From the NCBI GenBank assembly GCA_016711605.1, contig JADJSS010000045.1:370696-434695 (forward strand): DNA of 64,000 nt. Direction: 5' to 3'. The notes below the pieces were generated by a model. It ran no database searches and had not been told where the DNA came from. It saw only the letters and a list, made by a program, of their open reading frames with translations. This document shows positions 46,281 through 54,911 of the stretch, in pieces. A program made the translations under genes and the position numbers. Positions within the stretch are counted from its first letter, which is position 1. Each line of letters begins with the position of its first letter. The stretch comes from Saprospirales bacterium. GTDB taxonomy: Bacteria; Bacteroidota; Bacteroidia; Chitinophagales; JADIYW01.

Positions 46281-46528
46281 CTTTGGCAGGTCTTCTGACT
46301 TACACTTTACTGAAACCTTCCCGATTTGATAGACAAAACAGTGGTTGTAGAATTCAGTACCATTCAAATTGTCATTCTGAACTCGTTTCAGAATCTTCTC
46401 TTGTCAAGAATTTTAGATGCTGAAATAAATTCAGCATGACAAATTGTGGTGTGCTTACAGCAACTGGGATTGTACAAGCATTTCACTTGTTTCCCTTTTA
46501 ATTTCGGTGGTGAGACCGAAAACCAAAA
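46281..46528 (-). promoter_or_regulatory. Cobalamin riboswitch upstream of btuB
   Basis: Read on the minus strand, the region has the riboswitch core in order: TTAAAAGGGAA, GTGAAATGCTTGTACAATCC, GCTGTAAGC, CCACTGTTTTG, ATCGGGAAGG, and the B12 box AGTCAGAAGACCTGCC (plus 46285-46300). The closing helix P1 can form between TTTTGG at 46523-46528 and CCAAAG at 46281-46286. Downstream, AAATGTT/AACATTT makes a small hairpin around CTGAGG just before the btuB ATG, which fits translational control. Adenosyl- or another cobalamin would repress btuB/btuG. A palindromic element sits in the variable peripheral region. Confidence 0.9.
46365..46446. repeat. Palindromic element inside the riboswitch, flanked by a 7-bp direct repeat
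   Basis: A 68-bp imperfect palindrome (46372-46439, ends TCATTCTGAA and TTCAGCATGA) is bounded by CAAATTG at 46365-46371 and again at 46440-46446. It lies between GCTGTAAGC and CCACTGTTTT of the cobalamin riboswitch, where length is variable. It resembles the GTCATGCTGAA...TTCAGCATCT repeats of Bacteroidota. Confidence 0.65.
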
Positions 46529-46585
46529 CTCTGTGGTAAAGATATGTAGTTGAAAATGAAATTCAAAATTAATTTTTTGAATGTA

Positions 46586-47383
46586 TTATTCTTTTAAAGC
46601 AGCAGTTTTCATTTCCTTCGCTAAATCATGTCCAAGATATTTTTCTATCCAATTATGAACGATATAAATTACTGGCGTTAACACAACAGCAACAATAAAT
46701 TTATAAATGTAATTTCCTATACAAATAGACATAACCACATTGAAAGCCCAAGGTTTTCCATTTGCATCACTAATGTATTTTGGATACAAATAGAATGCAA
46801 TAAATAAAACTACAAAACTATCTATCAACTGCGAAACCAGTGTAGAACCAGTACTTCTGAGCCAAATATATTTTTCACCACTCCATTTCTTTATTTTATG
46901 AAAGATCACCACATCTACTACTTGTCCAATTAAAAATGCAATCAATGAACCTAAAATGATGGCAATGCCTTGTCCAAATACCTGAGCATAAGCTAACTGC
47001 ATATTTGGAACACCTTGATCTGTTTTAGATGTTGGCCACCAACCTGCTGGAACTAATTTTATCCCTAAATAATACATCAAAAATGCATACGCCAATAAAA
47101 CAACTGTAAGATAAGACAAAAACTTTACACCTTTTTCACCATAATATTCATTGATGATATCAGTCATAATAAAAACAACTGGCCACAACAAAACACCAGC
47201 TGTTAGGTTGAAGGAAAAATCGGTTCCAAATAACGGAATTTTGAATGGTGTAATTCCAATCGTATTTTCTAAAGAAAATATTTTAACACCAATAACTTCT
47301 GCGATAAATGCATTGGCAATAAAAAATCCACCTAAAAAAATAAATAGTTTGGTTGATTTGTTGTTGATGATGTTGGTGATCAT
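46586..47383 (-). CDS. yhhQ: Queuosine precursor transporter, YhhQ/DUF165 family
   Basis: The 265-residue inner-membrane protein has about six helices and the family motifs FIANAFIAEVIGVKIF at the start, WPVVFIMTDIINEYYGEKG near residue 66, and STLVSQLIDSFVVLFIAFYL near 183. YhhQ imports queuine precursors preQ0 and preQ1 used for tRNA modification. A loop longer than in E. coli YhhQ (about residues 105-125) is common in Bacteroidota. No preQ1 riboswitch was seen upstream. Monocistronic; diverged from the riboswitch by about 60 bases. Confidence 0.9.
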   Translation of the reverse strand: MITNIINNKSTKLFIFLGGFFIANAFIAEVIGVKIFSLENTIGITPFKIPLFGTDFSFNLTAGVLLWPVVFIMTDIINEYYGEKGVKFLSYLTVVLLAYAFLMYYLGIKLVPAGWWPTSKTDQGVPNMQLAYAQVFGQGIAIILGSLIAFLIGQVVDVVIFHKIKKWSGEKYIWLRSTGSTLVSQLIDSFVVLFIAFYLYPKYISDANGKPWAFNVVMSICIGNYIYKFIVAVVLTPVIYIVHNWIEKYLGHDLAKEMKTAALKE

Positions 47384-47440
47384 GTGATAGCTTTATAGAC
47401 TTGAGTCGTAAGTAATCTAAAATAAAAAAAAATGAAATTT

Positions 47441-48016
47441 CTATTTAGATAAATACGAATTTAGAGCTTTTTGTTCAATTTCTTTTATCAGTTCATTTTT
47501 TGCATCGTTGTATTCATTTCCATCTTTCCATTCTTGTTTAGATAATTCAAGTTTTAAATTGCTATATCTAATTTTATCGTCTTCATGATTTTGCAAGTAA
47601 TTTCTAAAAGCTACATGTCGATTCCAAAAGTCATTTTTATGGATGGTACAATGAATATGTACTAGATGTTTTTCCAATAAAAACAAATTTCTTTCTTCGT
47701 CAGTAGTAAAGACAGTTTGACTAATTGGATTTTTATATTTCACAAAAAATCTTCGGAAAGGCATTTCTTCATCATACAATTTATAATAAACATATTGATG
47801 TTGAGTCATTATAGAAACAATTGAATTTAAATCTTTTTCCGATCTAAAACCAATTAAAATATCTATGATTGGTTTTGCAGCACAATTTTCTATTGAAGTG
47901 CTGCCAATATGTTCAATTATTGGTTGATAGTTAATTAATAATTCACTTACTATTTTGCATTCAAATTCAAATTGATTTTTCCAACTTGGATTATATGGTT
48001 CAACATTAATTTTCAA
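47441..48016 (-). CDS. GrpB family (UPF0157) protein
   Basis: The 191-residue protein has the GrpB pattern: VEPYNPSWKNQFEFE at the start, IIEHIGSTSIENCAAKPIIDI near residue 33 (quoted in part: EHIGSTSI and KPIIDI), FRRFFVKY near 87 and HIHCTIHKNDFWNRHVAFRNYL near 118, again in parts HIHCTIH and FWNRHVAFR. The fold belongs to the nucleotidyltransferase superfamily; in some organisms GrpB is linked to dephospho-CoA kinase, but the activity is uncertain. Its start overlaps the end of the solute-binding protein gene by 4 bases, an odd pairing. Confidence 0.85.
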   Translation of the reverse strand: MKINVEPYNPSWKNQFEFECKIVSELLINYQPIIEHIGSTSIENCAAKPIIDILIGFRSEKDLNSIVSIMTQHQYVYYKLYDEEMPFRRFFVKYKNPISQTVFTTDEERNLFLLEKHLVHIHCTIHKNDFWNRHVAFRNYLQNHEDDKIRYSNLKLELSKQEWKDGNEYNDAKNELIKEIEQKALNSYLSK

Positions 48017-49632
48017 TTCAATTTTGCGTTCTTTAGTATTACTAAATTCATTGAATTCTTTGTTAAACCAGAAACATTTTTATGTGAGAAACGCGTCAAC
48101 TCATCATAAAACAAAGGTACAACAGGTGCTTCTTCAATAATAATTTTATCTAATTGATGATACAATGCTGTTGCTTTTTCTGCATTTGTTTCTTTAATTG
48201 CTTGCTCGTAAATTTTATCGTATTGTGTGTTTTTGAAATAGGTATAATTTGGTGGTGCGCCATTTTTACTATAAAATAATGCTAAATAATTTTCACCATC
48301 TGGATAATCACCAATCCAGGAAGCACGGAAAAAACCTACTTCATTTTTGCGCATAGCTTCACGCAAGAATGTTGCAGGTGTGTTTTCAATTTTACAAACA
48401 ATTCCTATAGATGCCAATTCATTTGCAATATTTGTAATCAAATCACTATAAGTTGGATTTGAGTAAATTTTAATTTCAGAAATACCTTTTCCATTTGGAT
48501 AACCAGCTTCAATCAATAATTTTTTGGCTTTTTCTACATCATATGTATAACCTTTTACATTAGCATCAAAACATGGCAAACCATTCGGAATCATTCCGTT
48601 TTCCGCAGCAACACCTACACCATTCCTTAGATAGGAAATCATCTTTTTTCTATCAATTGCGTAATTAATTGCTTGTCGAACTTTTTTATTTTTCAATGCT
48701 TCGCAATCTTGTTTTGCCATTGATATTCCTAAGTATTCTGTATTCAAAAATGGCATTTTTTCAAAGTTGATTTTGCTTTTCCATTCTGGTTGAAGTTCTC
48801 CTGTTGTGGTTAATAATTTATCTTTATATGAAATATCCAAACCAGTCATAAAATCTAACTTGCCTTGTGAAAATTCCAAAAATTCAGCACCACGATCAGC
48901 AATAAAACTAATGCGAACACCATCTAAATAAGGTAATTTATTTCCTTGTGCATCTGTTTCAAAATAGTTGTCATTTTTTTTCAACACCAACACATTATTT
49001 TCTTCCCAACGAACTAATTTAAAAGGTCCAGTTCCAACAGGATTGGAACGAAAATCTTTACCATAAAAATCAACAATTTCTTTTGGAACTACCGAGCAAT
49101 ATTGCAAGGTCAGCAAACCTAACATTGGTTTAAATGGATTTTGTAAATGAATAATAAATGTGGTATCATTCGTAGCTTCAAAAGGATTTTCCTTAGCTAC
49201 TTTTCCATTAAACAACCAACCACCTGTTGATGCAACAGTTGAATCAATCAATCTATTTAACGAATAGACAAAATCTTGAGCAACTACTTTCCTACCCTTG
49301 CCATTAGTAAATTTCTCATGATCGTGAAAAAAAACATCATTTCTTAAATTAAATTCATAGGTCAAACCATCATTCGTAATTTTCCAGTTTTTTGCAATAC
49401 ACGGAATTACATTCATATTTGAATCAATTTGCACCAAACCATTAAATAATTGAACGTCGGCCCACATGGTTCCTTGGTCTTTTGCAAATGCTGGATCCAT
49501 AGAACTCAATCCGAAATTGAAATTCATTCTGAATACATTTCGTTTTTTATTGGATGTATTATTGTTGCAAGAAACAATAAAAACAAGTATTAATAGTGGA
49601 AAAAGTAAACCAAAATATTTTTTTTGTTGCAT
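48013..49632 (-). CDS. ABC-type peptide/oligosaccharide solute-binding lipoprotein (family 5)
   Basis: The 539-residue protein has a lipobox (LLILVFIVSC, Cys22) and an SBP family-5 fold as in OppA/DppA: LSSMDPAFAKDQG, then LFNGLVQIDSNMNVIPCIA, ITNDGLTYEFNLRNDVFFHD, and GTGPFKLVRWEEN. Late motifs VRQAINYAIDRKKM and APVVPLFYDE also fit. It would capture peptides or similar ligands, yet no permease or ATPase gene is in the neighbourhood. Bacteroidota often keep such genes apart from the permease. It overlaps the GrpB gene by 4 bases. Confidence 0.87.
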   Translation of the reverse strand: MQQKKYFGLLFPLLILVFIVSCNNNTSNKKRNVFRMNFNFGLSSMDPAFAKDQGTMWADVQLFNGLVQIDSNMNVIPCIAKNWKITNDGLTYEFNLRNDVFFHDHEKFTNGKGRKVVAQDFVYSLNRLIDSTVASTGGWLFNGKVAKENPFEATNDTTFIIHLQNPFKPMLGLLTLQYCSVVPKEIVDFYGKDFRSNPVGTGPFKLVRWEENNVLVLKKNDNYFETDAQGNKLPYLDGVRISFIADRGAEFLEFSQGKLDFMTGLDISYKDKLLTTTGELQPEWKSKINFEKMPFLNTEYLGISMAKQDCEALKNKKVRQAINYAIDRKKMISYLRNGVGVAAENGMIPNGLPCFDANVKGYTYDVEKAKKLLIEAGYPNGKGISEIKIYSNPTYSDLITNIANELASIGIVCKIENTPATFLREAMRKNEVGFFRASWIGDYPDGENYLALFYSKNGAPPNYTYFKNTQYDKIYEQAIKETNAEKATALYHQLDKIIIEEAPVVPLFYDELTRFSHKNVSGLTKNSMNLVILKNAKLN

Positions 49633-49641
49633 ACTGAAATT

Positions 49642-50166
49642 TTAAAATTCCATGAATAAATCAATTTGCTGTTCGATGAGTTTCATCATTTCCGGATTGT
49701 TGAGTTTGCCACTTTCGTCCAACATCAAGTGAACTTGAGAAATTGGAATTTTAAGATGCAATACATTCATTTTTAAATGATTGAAAATATTTGTCAAATG
49801 TTCCATACCGCGTAAGTTTCCAGCGCGTCCTTCTGCAACACCAGTTAAACATGCTTTTTTATTATGGAAGCATTTTTTTACGTCAGATGCATCAATGAAA
49901 CCTTTCAACATACCTGGAAAGCTGCCATTGTATTCAGGAACAATGAAAATATACTTACTTGTTGGCGCCAAAATATGCGTTTCAATACTTTCTAATTGCG
50001 CATTTTTTGGATTGTAGAATGTTTTATTAAAGATTTCTGCTTCTACATTTTCAAGTGTAAAAAACTGATGTGGAATATTTTTTCTACCTAACAATTCATC
50101 GTAAAAATTTGCAATTTTACGCGAGTTACTGTCGACTCGTGCAGTTCCATGAAATATTGTAAGCAT
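49642..50166 (-). CDS. NADPH-dependent FMN reductase-like flavoprotein
   Basis: The 174-residue flavodoxin-fold protein shows the phosphate loop TARVDSNSRKIANFY near residue 8, FIVPEYNGSFPGMLKGFID near residue 75 (the FMN and NAD(P)H site), and CLTGVAEGRAGNLRGMEHL near 105. These are the motifs of the FMN_red family (azoreductase/ChrR-like). It reduces flavins, quinones or similar acceptors in the cytoplasm. The gene is 9 bases upstream of the solute-binding protein gene on the same strand. Confidence 0.85.
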   Translation of the reverse strand: MLTIFHGTARVDSNSRKIANFYDELLGRKNIPHQFFTLENVEAEIFNKTFYNPKNAQLESIETHILAPTSKYIFIVPEYNGSFPGMLKGFIDASDVKKCFHNKKACLTGVAEGRAGNLRGMEHLTNIFNHLKMNVLHLKIPISQVHLMLDESGKLNNPEMMKLIEQQIDLFMEF

Positions 50167-50270
50167 TTTTTGGTAAGTTTATTTTTATAAAAGTAGAATG
50201 TAAAAAAGTCTCAATTTTTACAAATTATCCACAACGCGTGCGGTTTGACTATAAAACTTTGAAAAGGTCT

Positions 50271-51554
50271 TTATTGTTGAAATTCAAGTTTTTCTAAAGT
50301 TGAAGGATTTTTTTCGAGTTCTTGTGCAACTATAGATGCTGTTTCTCGACCACTACGCAAAGCAGTTTCCATGCTACCAATGCTTAAACTATCACCACAA
50401 CAATAAATAGTATCTGATACTTTTTTGAAGAATCTAACTTCATCTAAAATTGGCTTAAACGGCATTGCATATTTGATGTAATATGTTTTCAGGTGTTTCC
50501 AGTCCATTACAGATAAACCAAACCAATCTGATAATTCCGTTAAGCATTTTATTTCTAATTCTTCGTCGTCTAAATCGTGTTCTTTTACTACATTAACAGC
50601 AATCAAATGCTTGCCTTTTGGTGCGTATTCTTTGTGTAAATTAGTTGGAACAAATACATGATTAACCAAACCACTTTCATTTCCATTTAAAATAACTACT
50701 GCTTTTGAAACTGGTGCTTTATCAGCAGAAAAATATAAGGTAGTTACATGCGAACATTCTGCAGAAAGTACTTCTCTGTGTAATACACCATTTGCGTCGA
50801 TTGCATTAGTTGCAACTATTACAAATTTAGATTCTATAAATTCACCATTCATCAACTCAACACCATTATCAACTACTTTTTTTACTTTCGTTTTAAAAGA
50901 AATAGTATTTGGTTCTAATTTATTGGCAATTGTTTTACTTATTTTTCCAATTCCATCTTTTGGTAAAGCCACATGATCTTGAAATAGTGATTTTAAATAA
51001 ATTTTAGAAAAACGAGAAGACGATTGTAAATTATAATCGAAAATATTGGCAGCCAACATTGGTCTAAACAAAGAATCAATTAATTTTTTACTAAAACCAT
51101 TTTTTGAAAAGTACTCAAATGTTGACGATTCGTTTTCTTTTACTAATTTATTGTATGGCAATGTTTTCAATTTCACATATAAACCAAATAAACGCATTTT
51201 ATCTGTAAAAGTAGCATTCTGTGAAAGTGCTGTTGACAACGAATCGAAAGTCTGATAAACAGGATTGGTGAAAAGATTAAATGTATTTTGATAACGAAGT
51301 AAATAACCTGGATAGGTATTTTTTAATTCTAGTTCGTTAATGTTGATTATCTTTTTGAGTTCTGTAGTTGAGTGATGATAAAAATGTAAACCTCTATCTA
51401 AAGTATAACCATCCATTTTATCACTTCTTGCACGACCACCTGATTGAGATGAAACTTCGAGAACTTTAACCTTGAAACCAGCTTGTTGTAAATAGTAAGC
51501 TGCCGATAAACCGGAAAAGCCACTGCCTACAATTATTACATCAAAAGATTTCAT
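50271..51554 (-). CDS. FAD-dependent amine-oxidase/desaturase-like oxidoreductase
   Basis: The 427-residue flavoprotein has the FAD motif VIIVGSGFSGLSAAYYLQQAG (in parts VIIVGSGFSG and AAYYLQQAG) at residue 6, then KVLEVSSQSGGRARS and the FAD-ending motif CCGDSLSIGSMETALRSGRE near 385. The family includes phytoene desaturase-like and protoporphyrinogen oxidase-like enzymes; the N-terminal GGRARS and C-terminal pattern fit this group, but no carotenoid or haem genes are near. The substrate is unknown. No membrane or signal segment is present. Confidence 0.83.
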   Translation of the reverse strand: MKSFDVIIVGSGFSGLSAAYYLQQAGFKVKVLEVSSQSGGRARSDKMDGYTLDRGLHFYHHSTTELKKIININELELKNTYPGYLLRYQNTFNLFTNPVYQTFDSLSTALSQNATFTDKMRLFGLYVKLKTLPYNKLVKENESSTFEYFSKNGFSKKLIDSLFRPMLAANIFDYNLQSSSRFSKIYLKSLFQDHVALPKDGIGKISKTIANKLEPNTISFKTKVKKVVDNGVELMNGEFIESKFVIVATNAIDANGVLHREVLSAECSHVTTLYFSADKAPVSKAVVILNGNESGLVNHVFVPTNLHKEYAPKGKHLIAVNVVKEHDLDDEELEIKCLTELSDWFGLSVMDWKHLKTYYIKYAMPFKPILDEVRFFKKVSDTIYCCGDSLSIGSMETALRSGRETASIVAQELEKNPSTLEKLEFQQ

Positions 51555-51562
51555 ACGGATTG

Positions 51563-51570
51563 CAAAAATA
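51563..51570 (-). promoter_or_regulatory. Candidate -10 element beside the FAD oxidoreductase start
   Basis: The minus strand reads TATTTTTG, ending 8 bases before the ATG at 51554; the mRNA leader would be only a few bases. Confidence 0.38.
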
Positions 51571-51644
51571 GAGCAAATAGTATGCTACAATCGGTATTTG
51601 TTGATTAAGTAAGCATTAACGGAAGTTTATTTTACTGCGTGAAA

Positions 51645-52136
51645 CTATCTTTTTTTAATGATTATTTCAGGAGTAATAATGGTATTGCTTTTGTGTCTTG
51701 CTCTATCTGTTATGTATATTGAGTAGGTAAAAGTATCAGAAGTTTTACCTTTGAGATCAAAAAGTGCCTGATAACTTGCTTCTTGTAGAAAAGACGTCAA
51801 CTTAACAGCTATTGTTCCATCTATTGCAACTGTAGTTCCTTTATATGGTATTTTAGGAATTTCATTTAAGGTATCTAACAAGGTGGTTTCTTTTAGATTA
51901 TAGATGTACAATTTTGAAGAATGAGATGAATCACTATTAGTCGCTAAACCTAAATCACCATCACCATCTGTAAATTTTATGTACATCCAACCACTGTCGC
52001 CAAGCGTATAAATATCATTATCTTTTTCAAATCCACCAAAGGTAATGGCTGGTTCAACTGGATACGACGGCGTTTTGTAACAACCAGCAATTGTTAAAAT
52101 GATTATTGAAAAAGGTATAAAAAATTTAAAGTTCAT
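51645..52136 (-). CDS. Small lipoprotein of unknown function
   Basis: ATG 52136 gives a lipoprotein signal (FSIIILTIAGC, Cys19) and a 163-residue protein. The mature part opens with an FGGFEKDNDIYTLGDSGW stretch and a DGDGDLGL acidic loop near residue 58, which looks like a calcium-binding turn. The rest is beta-rich and ends in TPEIIIKKR. Short Bacteroidota lipoproteins with FTDGDGDLG are common, some annotated as hypothetical. The function is not known. It is divergent from the LuxE-like gene with only 21 bases between starts. Confidence 0.7.
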   Translation of the reverse strand: MNFKFFIPFSIIILTIAGCYKTPSYPVEPAITFGGFEKDNDIYTLGDSGWMYIKFTDGDGDLGLATNSDSSHSSKLYIYNLKETTLLDTLNEIPKIPYKGTTVAIDGTIAVKLTSFLQEASYQALFDLKGKTSDTFTYSIYITDRARHKSNTIITPEIIIKKR

Positions 52137-52145
52137 TTTAATAAT

Positions 52146-52153
52146 TAAATTTG
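52146..52153 (+). promoter_or_regulatory. Candidate -10 element of the LuxE-like gene
   Basis: TAAATTTG matches TAnnTTTG and ends 4 bases before the GTG start at 52158. It lies in the 21-base gap between two divergent genes. Confidence 0.38.
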
Positions 52154-52157
52154 CGCA

Positions 52158-52963
52158 GTGCAAGATGCAACTACAATATTAGCAAACATTTTTAATACAG
52201 ACAATTTTCAGTTCGATGAAGTTGCTTTATCTGTATTTCAGTTCCAATATACAAACAATTTAGTATATAAAAAGTTTGTTGATTATTTAAAAATCGATCC
52301 AACCACAATTGATTCGATTGAAAAAATTCCATTTTTACCTATCGAGTTTTATAAAAACCATTCCATTATTATTGAAAACGCTGTAACTGAAAAAATATTT
52401 GAAAGCAGCGGTACCACTGGACAAATTACCAGCAAGCATTTGGTGCATGATTTAAACCTTTATGAAAAAAGTTTTCGTTTATGTTTTGAACAATTTTATG
52501 GAAACATTGACGACTATACTATTTTAGCATTGCTTCCATCCTATTTGGAACGTGATACTTCTTCGTTGGTTTATATGGTTGATGATTTGATAAAAAAATC
52601 GAACAATAAAAATTCTGGTTTTTATTTAAATAATTTAGAAGAACTTGCTATTTTCACGTAAAAACTGTTCATTCAGAATATGGAATGACTGAATTATTAT
52701 CGCAAGCATATTCAAAAGGAAACGGAATTTTTGAAACTCCAAAATGGATGAAAATTTTGAAACGTGATATTTACAATCCATTGAAAGTATCAGCAAATGC
52801 TGGTCGTGGTGGCTTAAATGTAATTGATTTAGCTAATATTTATTCTTGCAGTTTTATTGCAACGCAAGATTTGGTAAACATTATTTCCGAAATAGAATTT
52901 GAAGTTTTAGGTAGAATAGATAACGCTGATATTCGTGGTTGCAATTTGATGGTTGCGATGTAA
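52158..52963 (+). pseudogene. LuxE-like acyl-protein synthetase gene with internal deletion
   Basis: The first part (GTG start) reads like the N-terminal half of Bacteroidota LuxE-domain proteins: KIDPTTIDSIEKIPFLPIEF, then FESSGTTGQITSKH (the adenylate-binding SSGTTG loop) and ALLPSYLERDTSSLVYMVDD, to LNNLEELA. The family then has roughly 90-100 residues before its conserved HSEYGMTELLSQAY. Here LNNLEELAIFT is followed, after a stop and shift within about 15 bases, directly by TVHSEYGMTELLSQAY and on to CSFIATQDL and RGCNLMVAM. The middle is therefore deleted. LuxE-type enzymes activate fatty acids as acyl-AMP. This copy is inactive if the sequence is right. Confidence 0.75.
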
Positions 52964-53011
52964 GAATTAGATTTATTTCCAATCTCTAAATTCTTCCAAC
53001 ACCAACCGCAG

Positions 53012-53068
53012 TGGTTCGTGTCTCACGAAACACTTTTTGTTTTGGTTCGTGAGACACGAACCATGGCT
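53012..53068. repeat. Palindromic repeat, copies 2 and 3, in inverted orientation
   Basis: TGGTTCGTGTCTCACGAAACA (read in two parts: TGGTTCGTGTCT and CACGAAACA, 53012-53032) is followed after CTTTTTGTTT by TGGTTCGTGAGACACGAACC (53043-53062). The two are inverse of each other with one mismatch and would form a 21-bp hairpin. Bases 53043-53068 match 16110-16135 exactly on the other strand. It sits between the LuxE-like gene and maf, which converge, and may also end transcription. Confidence 0.78.
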
Positions 53069-53087
53069 ATAGAGTAAACAAAATAGA

Positions 53088-53653
53088 TTATTTCCAACCT
53101 TTTATTTCTTTCAGCACACGTTGTATTGGCAAACCCATTACGTTTTGAAATTCGCCTTCTAATTTATCAACGCCAATATATTCCTGAATATTGTATGCAC
53201 CAGCTTTATCTAATGGTGAAAAATTATCTACATAATGTCTGATTTCTGCATCACTTAATTCTTTAAAATACACTATTGCATGTTCTGAAAAAGAAATTTG
53301 TTTTTTATTTTTTCGTATCGAAACACCTGTAATTACTTCGTGTGCTTTGCCATTCATCGCTTTTAAAGTTTTAAAAGCAATATCTAAATTTTTAGGTTTT
53401 CCTACGAGTTTTTCTCAAATAATACAACGGTATCTGCGCAAATAATATAATCTGAATCGTCACCGACAAACGAATAAATATCATGCATTTTTAATTTTGA
53501 AAGATATTCTGGCACTTTTGAATAAGCTAAATCAAACGGAAATCGTTCTTCTACTTTTGGTTTAATGACTTCAATTTCAAAACCAGCATCAGCTAAAATT
53601 TCATATCGTCGCGGTGATTGCGATCCCAAAATAATTTTAGTTGGTTTGTTCAT
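53088..53653 (-). CDS. maf: Maf-family nucleotide pyrophosphatase, one frameshift
   Basis: The start TKIILGSQSPRRYEILADAGF is the Maf signature (SxSPRR), with DYIICADTVV near residue 70. The frame then shifts in an A run near 53410 (GAAAAAC) and continues LVGKPKNLDIAFKTLKAMNGK (in parts), VITGVSI, AIVYFKELSD, and GAYNIQEYIG to the end. Maf proteins hydrolyse dTTP, UTP and modified nucleotides and are linked to septum control. The repaired product has about 188 residues, as expected. It follows the UbiA gene after 6 bases on the same strand. Confidence 0.88.
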
Positions 53654-53659
53654 TTTTTG

Positions 53660-54637
53660 TTAGAATAATTGCTTCAAAAAAGCAACATAGTTGATTAATA
53701 TTGGACTTAATCCTTGACTAAAGTACAACATCGAAGCTATACCAAGCACCATGTAAATCTTTATTAAATTGCTAACAATATGCATTTGTTTTACAGTTTT
53801 TGCAATAAATAGATAACTAATTATCAAAACCAAAGGCAAAATCAACAATAAAATTATAAAAAGCGGAACTTTTTCTATATCCATTTTAATAAAAAAGAAC
53901 ACAAAAGTAAGTAACATAGAAACAATAATGAACGCAAAAACCAAGCAAACTATTTTTGCAGTTAAATCGCCAAATTGTATTGGAATGGTTTTGCAATCGT
54001 ATTGCTCATCACCTGCTTTGTCTTCAATATCTTTTACAATTTCTCGAATAAATGTGGTTAAGAATGCAAATAAACTATATACTAATGCACCAATAAAAAT
54101 ACTACTTCTGTAAGCTGTTTCGTTTGGACCCATTAAATAATTGCCACCACTTTCAAACAAAGAAATTAATAAAATAGTAAATGCACTGCAAAATGCAACG
54201 GTTAAGTTTCCTAAAATCAATTGTTTTTTAAACATCGATGCATAGAAAAACAGCACCACCATGATAATAATTGGAAAAGTAGAAAGTCGATATTCTTTAG
54301 TTAAATATGCCAAAGTTAATGTTGCAATTACGCTTATCAGACAAGTTATTTTATAAAAATTATATGCAGTTGTTTCACTAATTTTTTGTCCAACAATTAC
54401 GCGATTAGGTCTGTTAAATGTATCAATATCAGTATCGTAAATATCATTGATAATATAACCACCAGCTGCAATACAAACGGTAGAAAATACCAGTAAAAAG
54501 AACTGGAAATTTGTCATTAAAGGAAACAAACGAAAAATTTTATAACCGTTTGCTACTAAAAAAGAATACCAAAACAAACACATAGTACCTATTATTACTA
54601 ATAAATTGATTGGTCGGATTAATTTTAAATAGTTCAT
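53660..54637 (-). CDS. UbiA-family prenyltransferase
   Basis: From ATG 54637 the protein has 325 residues and about eight or nine membrane helices; an earlier in-frame start adds a poor extension. The two Asp-rich prenyl diphosphate sites are visible: NDIYDTDIDTFNRPNR near residue 64 and REIVKDIEDKAGDEQYDCKT near 192. UbiA enzymes attach isoprenyl chains to aromatic or glycerol acceptors. In Bacteroidota this type next to maf is usually called geranylgeranylglycerol-phosphate geranylgeranyltransferase, but menaquinone-type substrates are also possible. Probably an operon with maf. Confidence 0.82.
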   Translation of the reverse strand: MNYLKLIRPINLLVIIGTMCLFWYSFLVANGYKIFRLFPLMTNFQFFLLVFSTVCIAAGGYIINDIYDTDIDTFNRPNRVIVGQKISETTAYNFYKITCLISVIATLTLAYLTKEYRLSTFPIIIMVVLFFYASMFKKQLILGNLTVAFCSAFTILLISLFESGGNYLMGPNETAYRSSIFIGALVYSLFAFLTTFIREIVKDIEDKAGDEQYDCKTIPIQFGDLTAKIVCLVFAFIIVSMLLTFVFFFIKMDIEKVPLFIILLLILPLVLIISYLFIAKTVKQMHIVSNLIKIYMVLGIASMLYFSQGLSPILINYVAFLKQLF

Positions 54638-54807
54638 TTGAATTTTATTTTGAAACGGCAAATATAACAAAATCAATTGGCACAATAATTGACTCAACAA
54701 TAATGATAACGAATACTTTAATTATCTATTGTATTTTAGTTTTTTATTAATTGATGTTCATTTTTATTAAATTATTCAACAACTCTAAAATAATTGCACA
54801 AAAACGT

Positions 54808-54815
54808 TAAATTTG
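54808..54815 (+). promoter_or_regulatory. Candidate -10 element of the secreted-paralogue cluster
   Basis: TAAATTTG matches TAnnTTTG, about 96 bases before the first paralogue's ATG. No -33 TTTG box is evident. Confidence 0.35.
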
Positions 54816-54911
54816 CATTCATAAGTAAAACGATTTTGTTGTTTCACAACAAGATTATGGCTTTAAAATATAGTTTCATAAATCCTTTATTTAATTAATA
54901 AAAAAACTACT

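Noticed and set aside
46365..46446. Palindrome considered as an integron attC site or a complete insertion sequence
   Set aside because: There is no integrase or transposase gene, and the core attC motifs are absent; a small palindromic repeat is the simpler reading.
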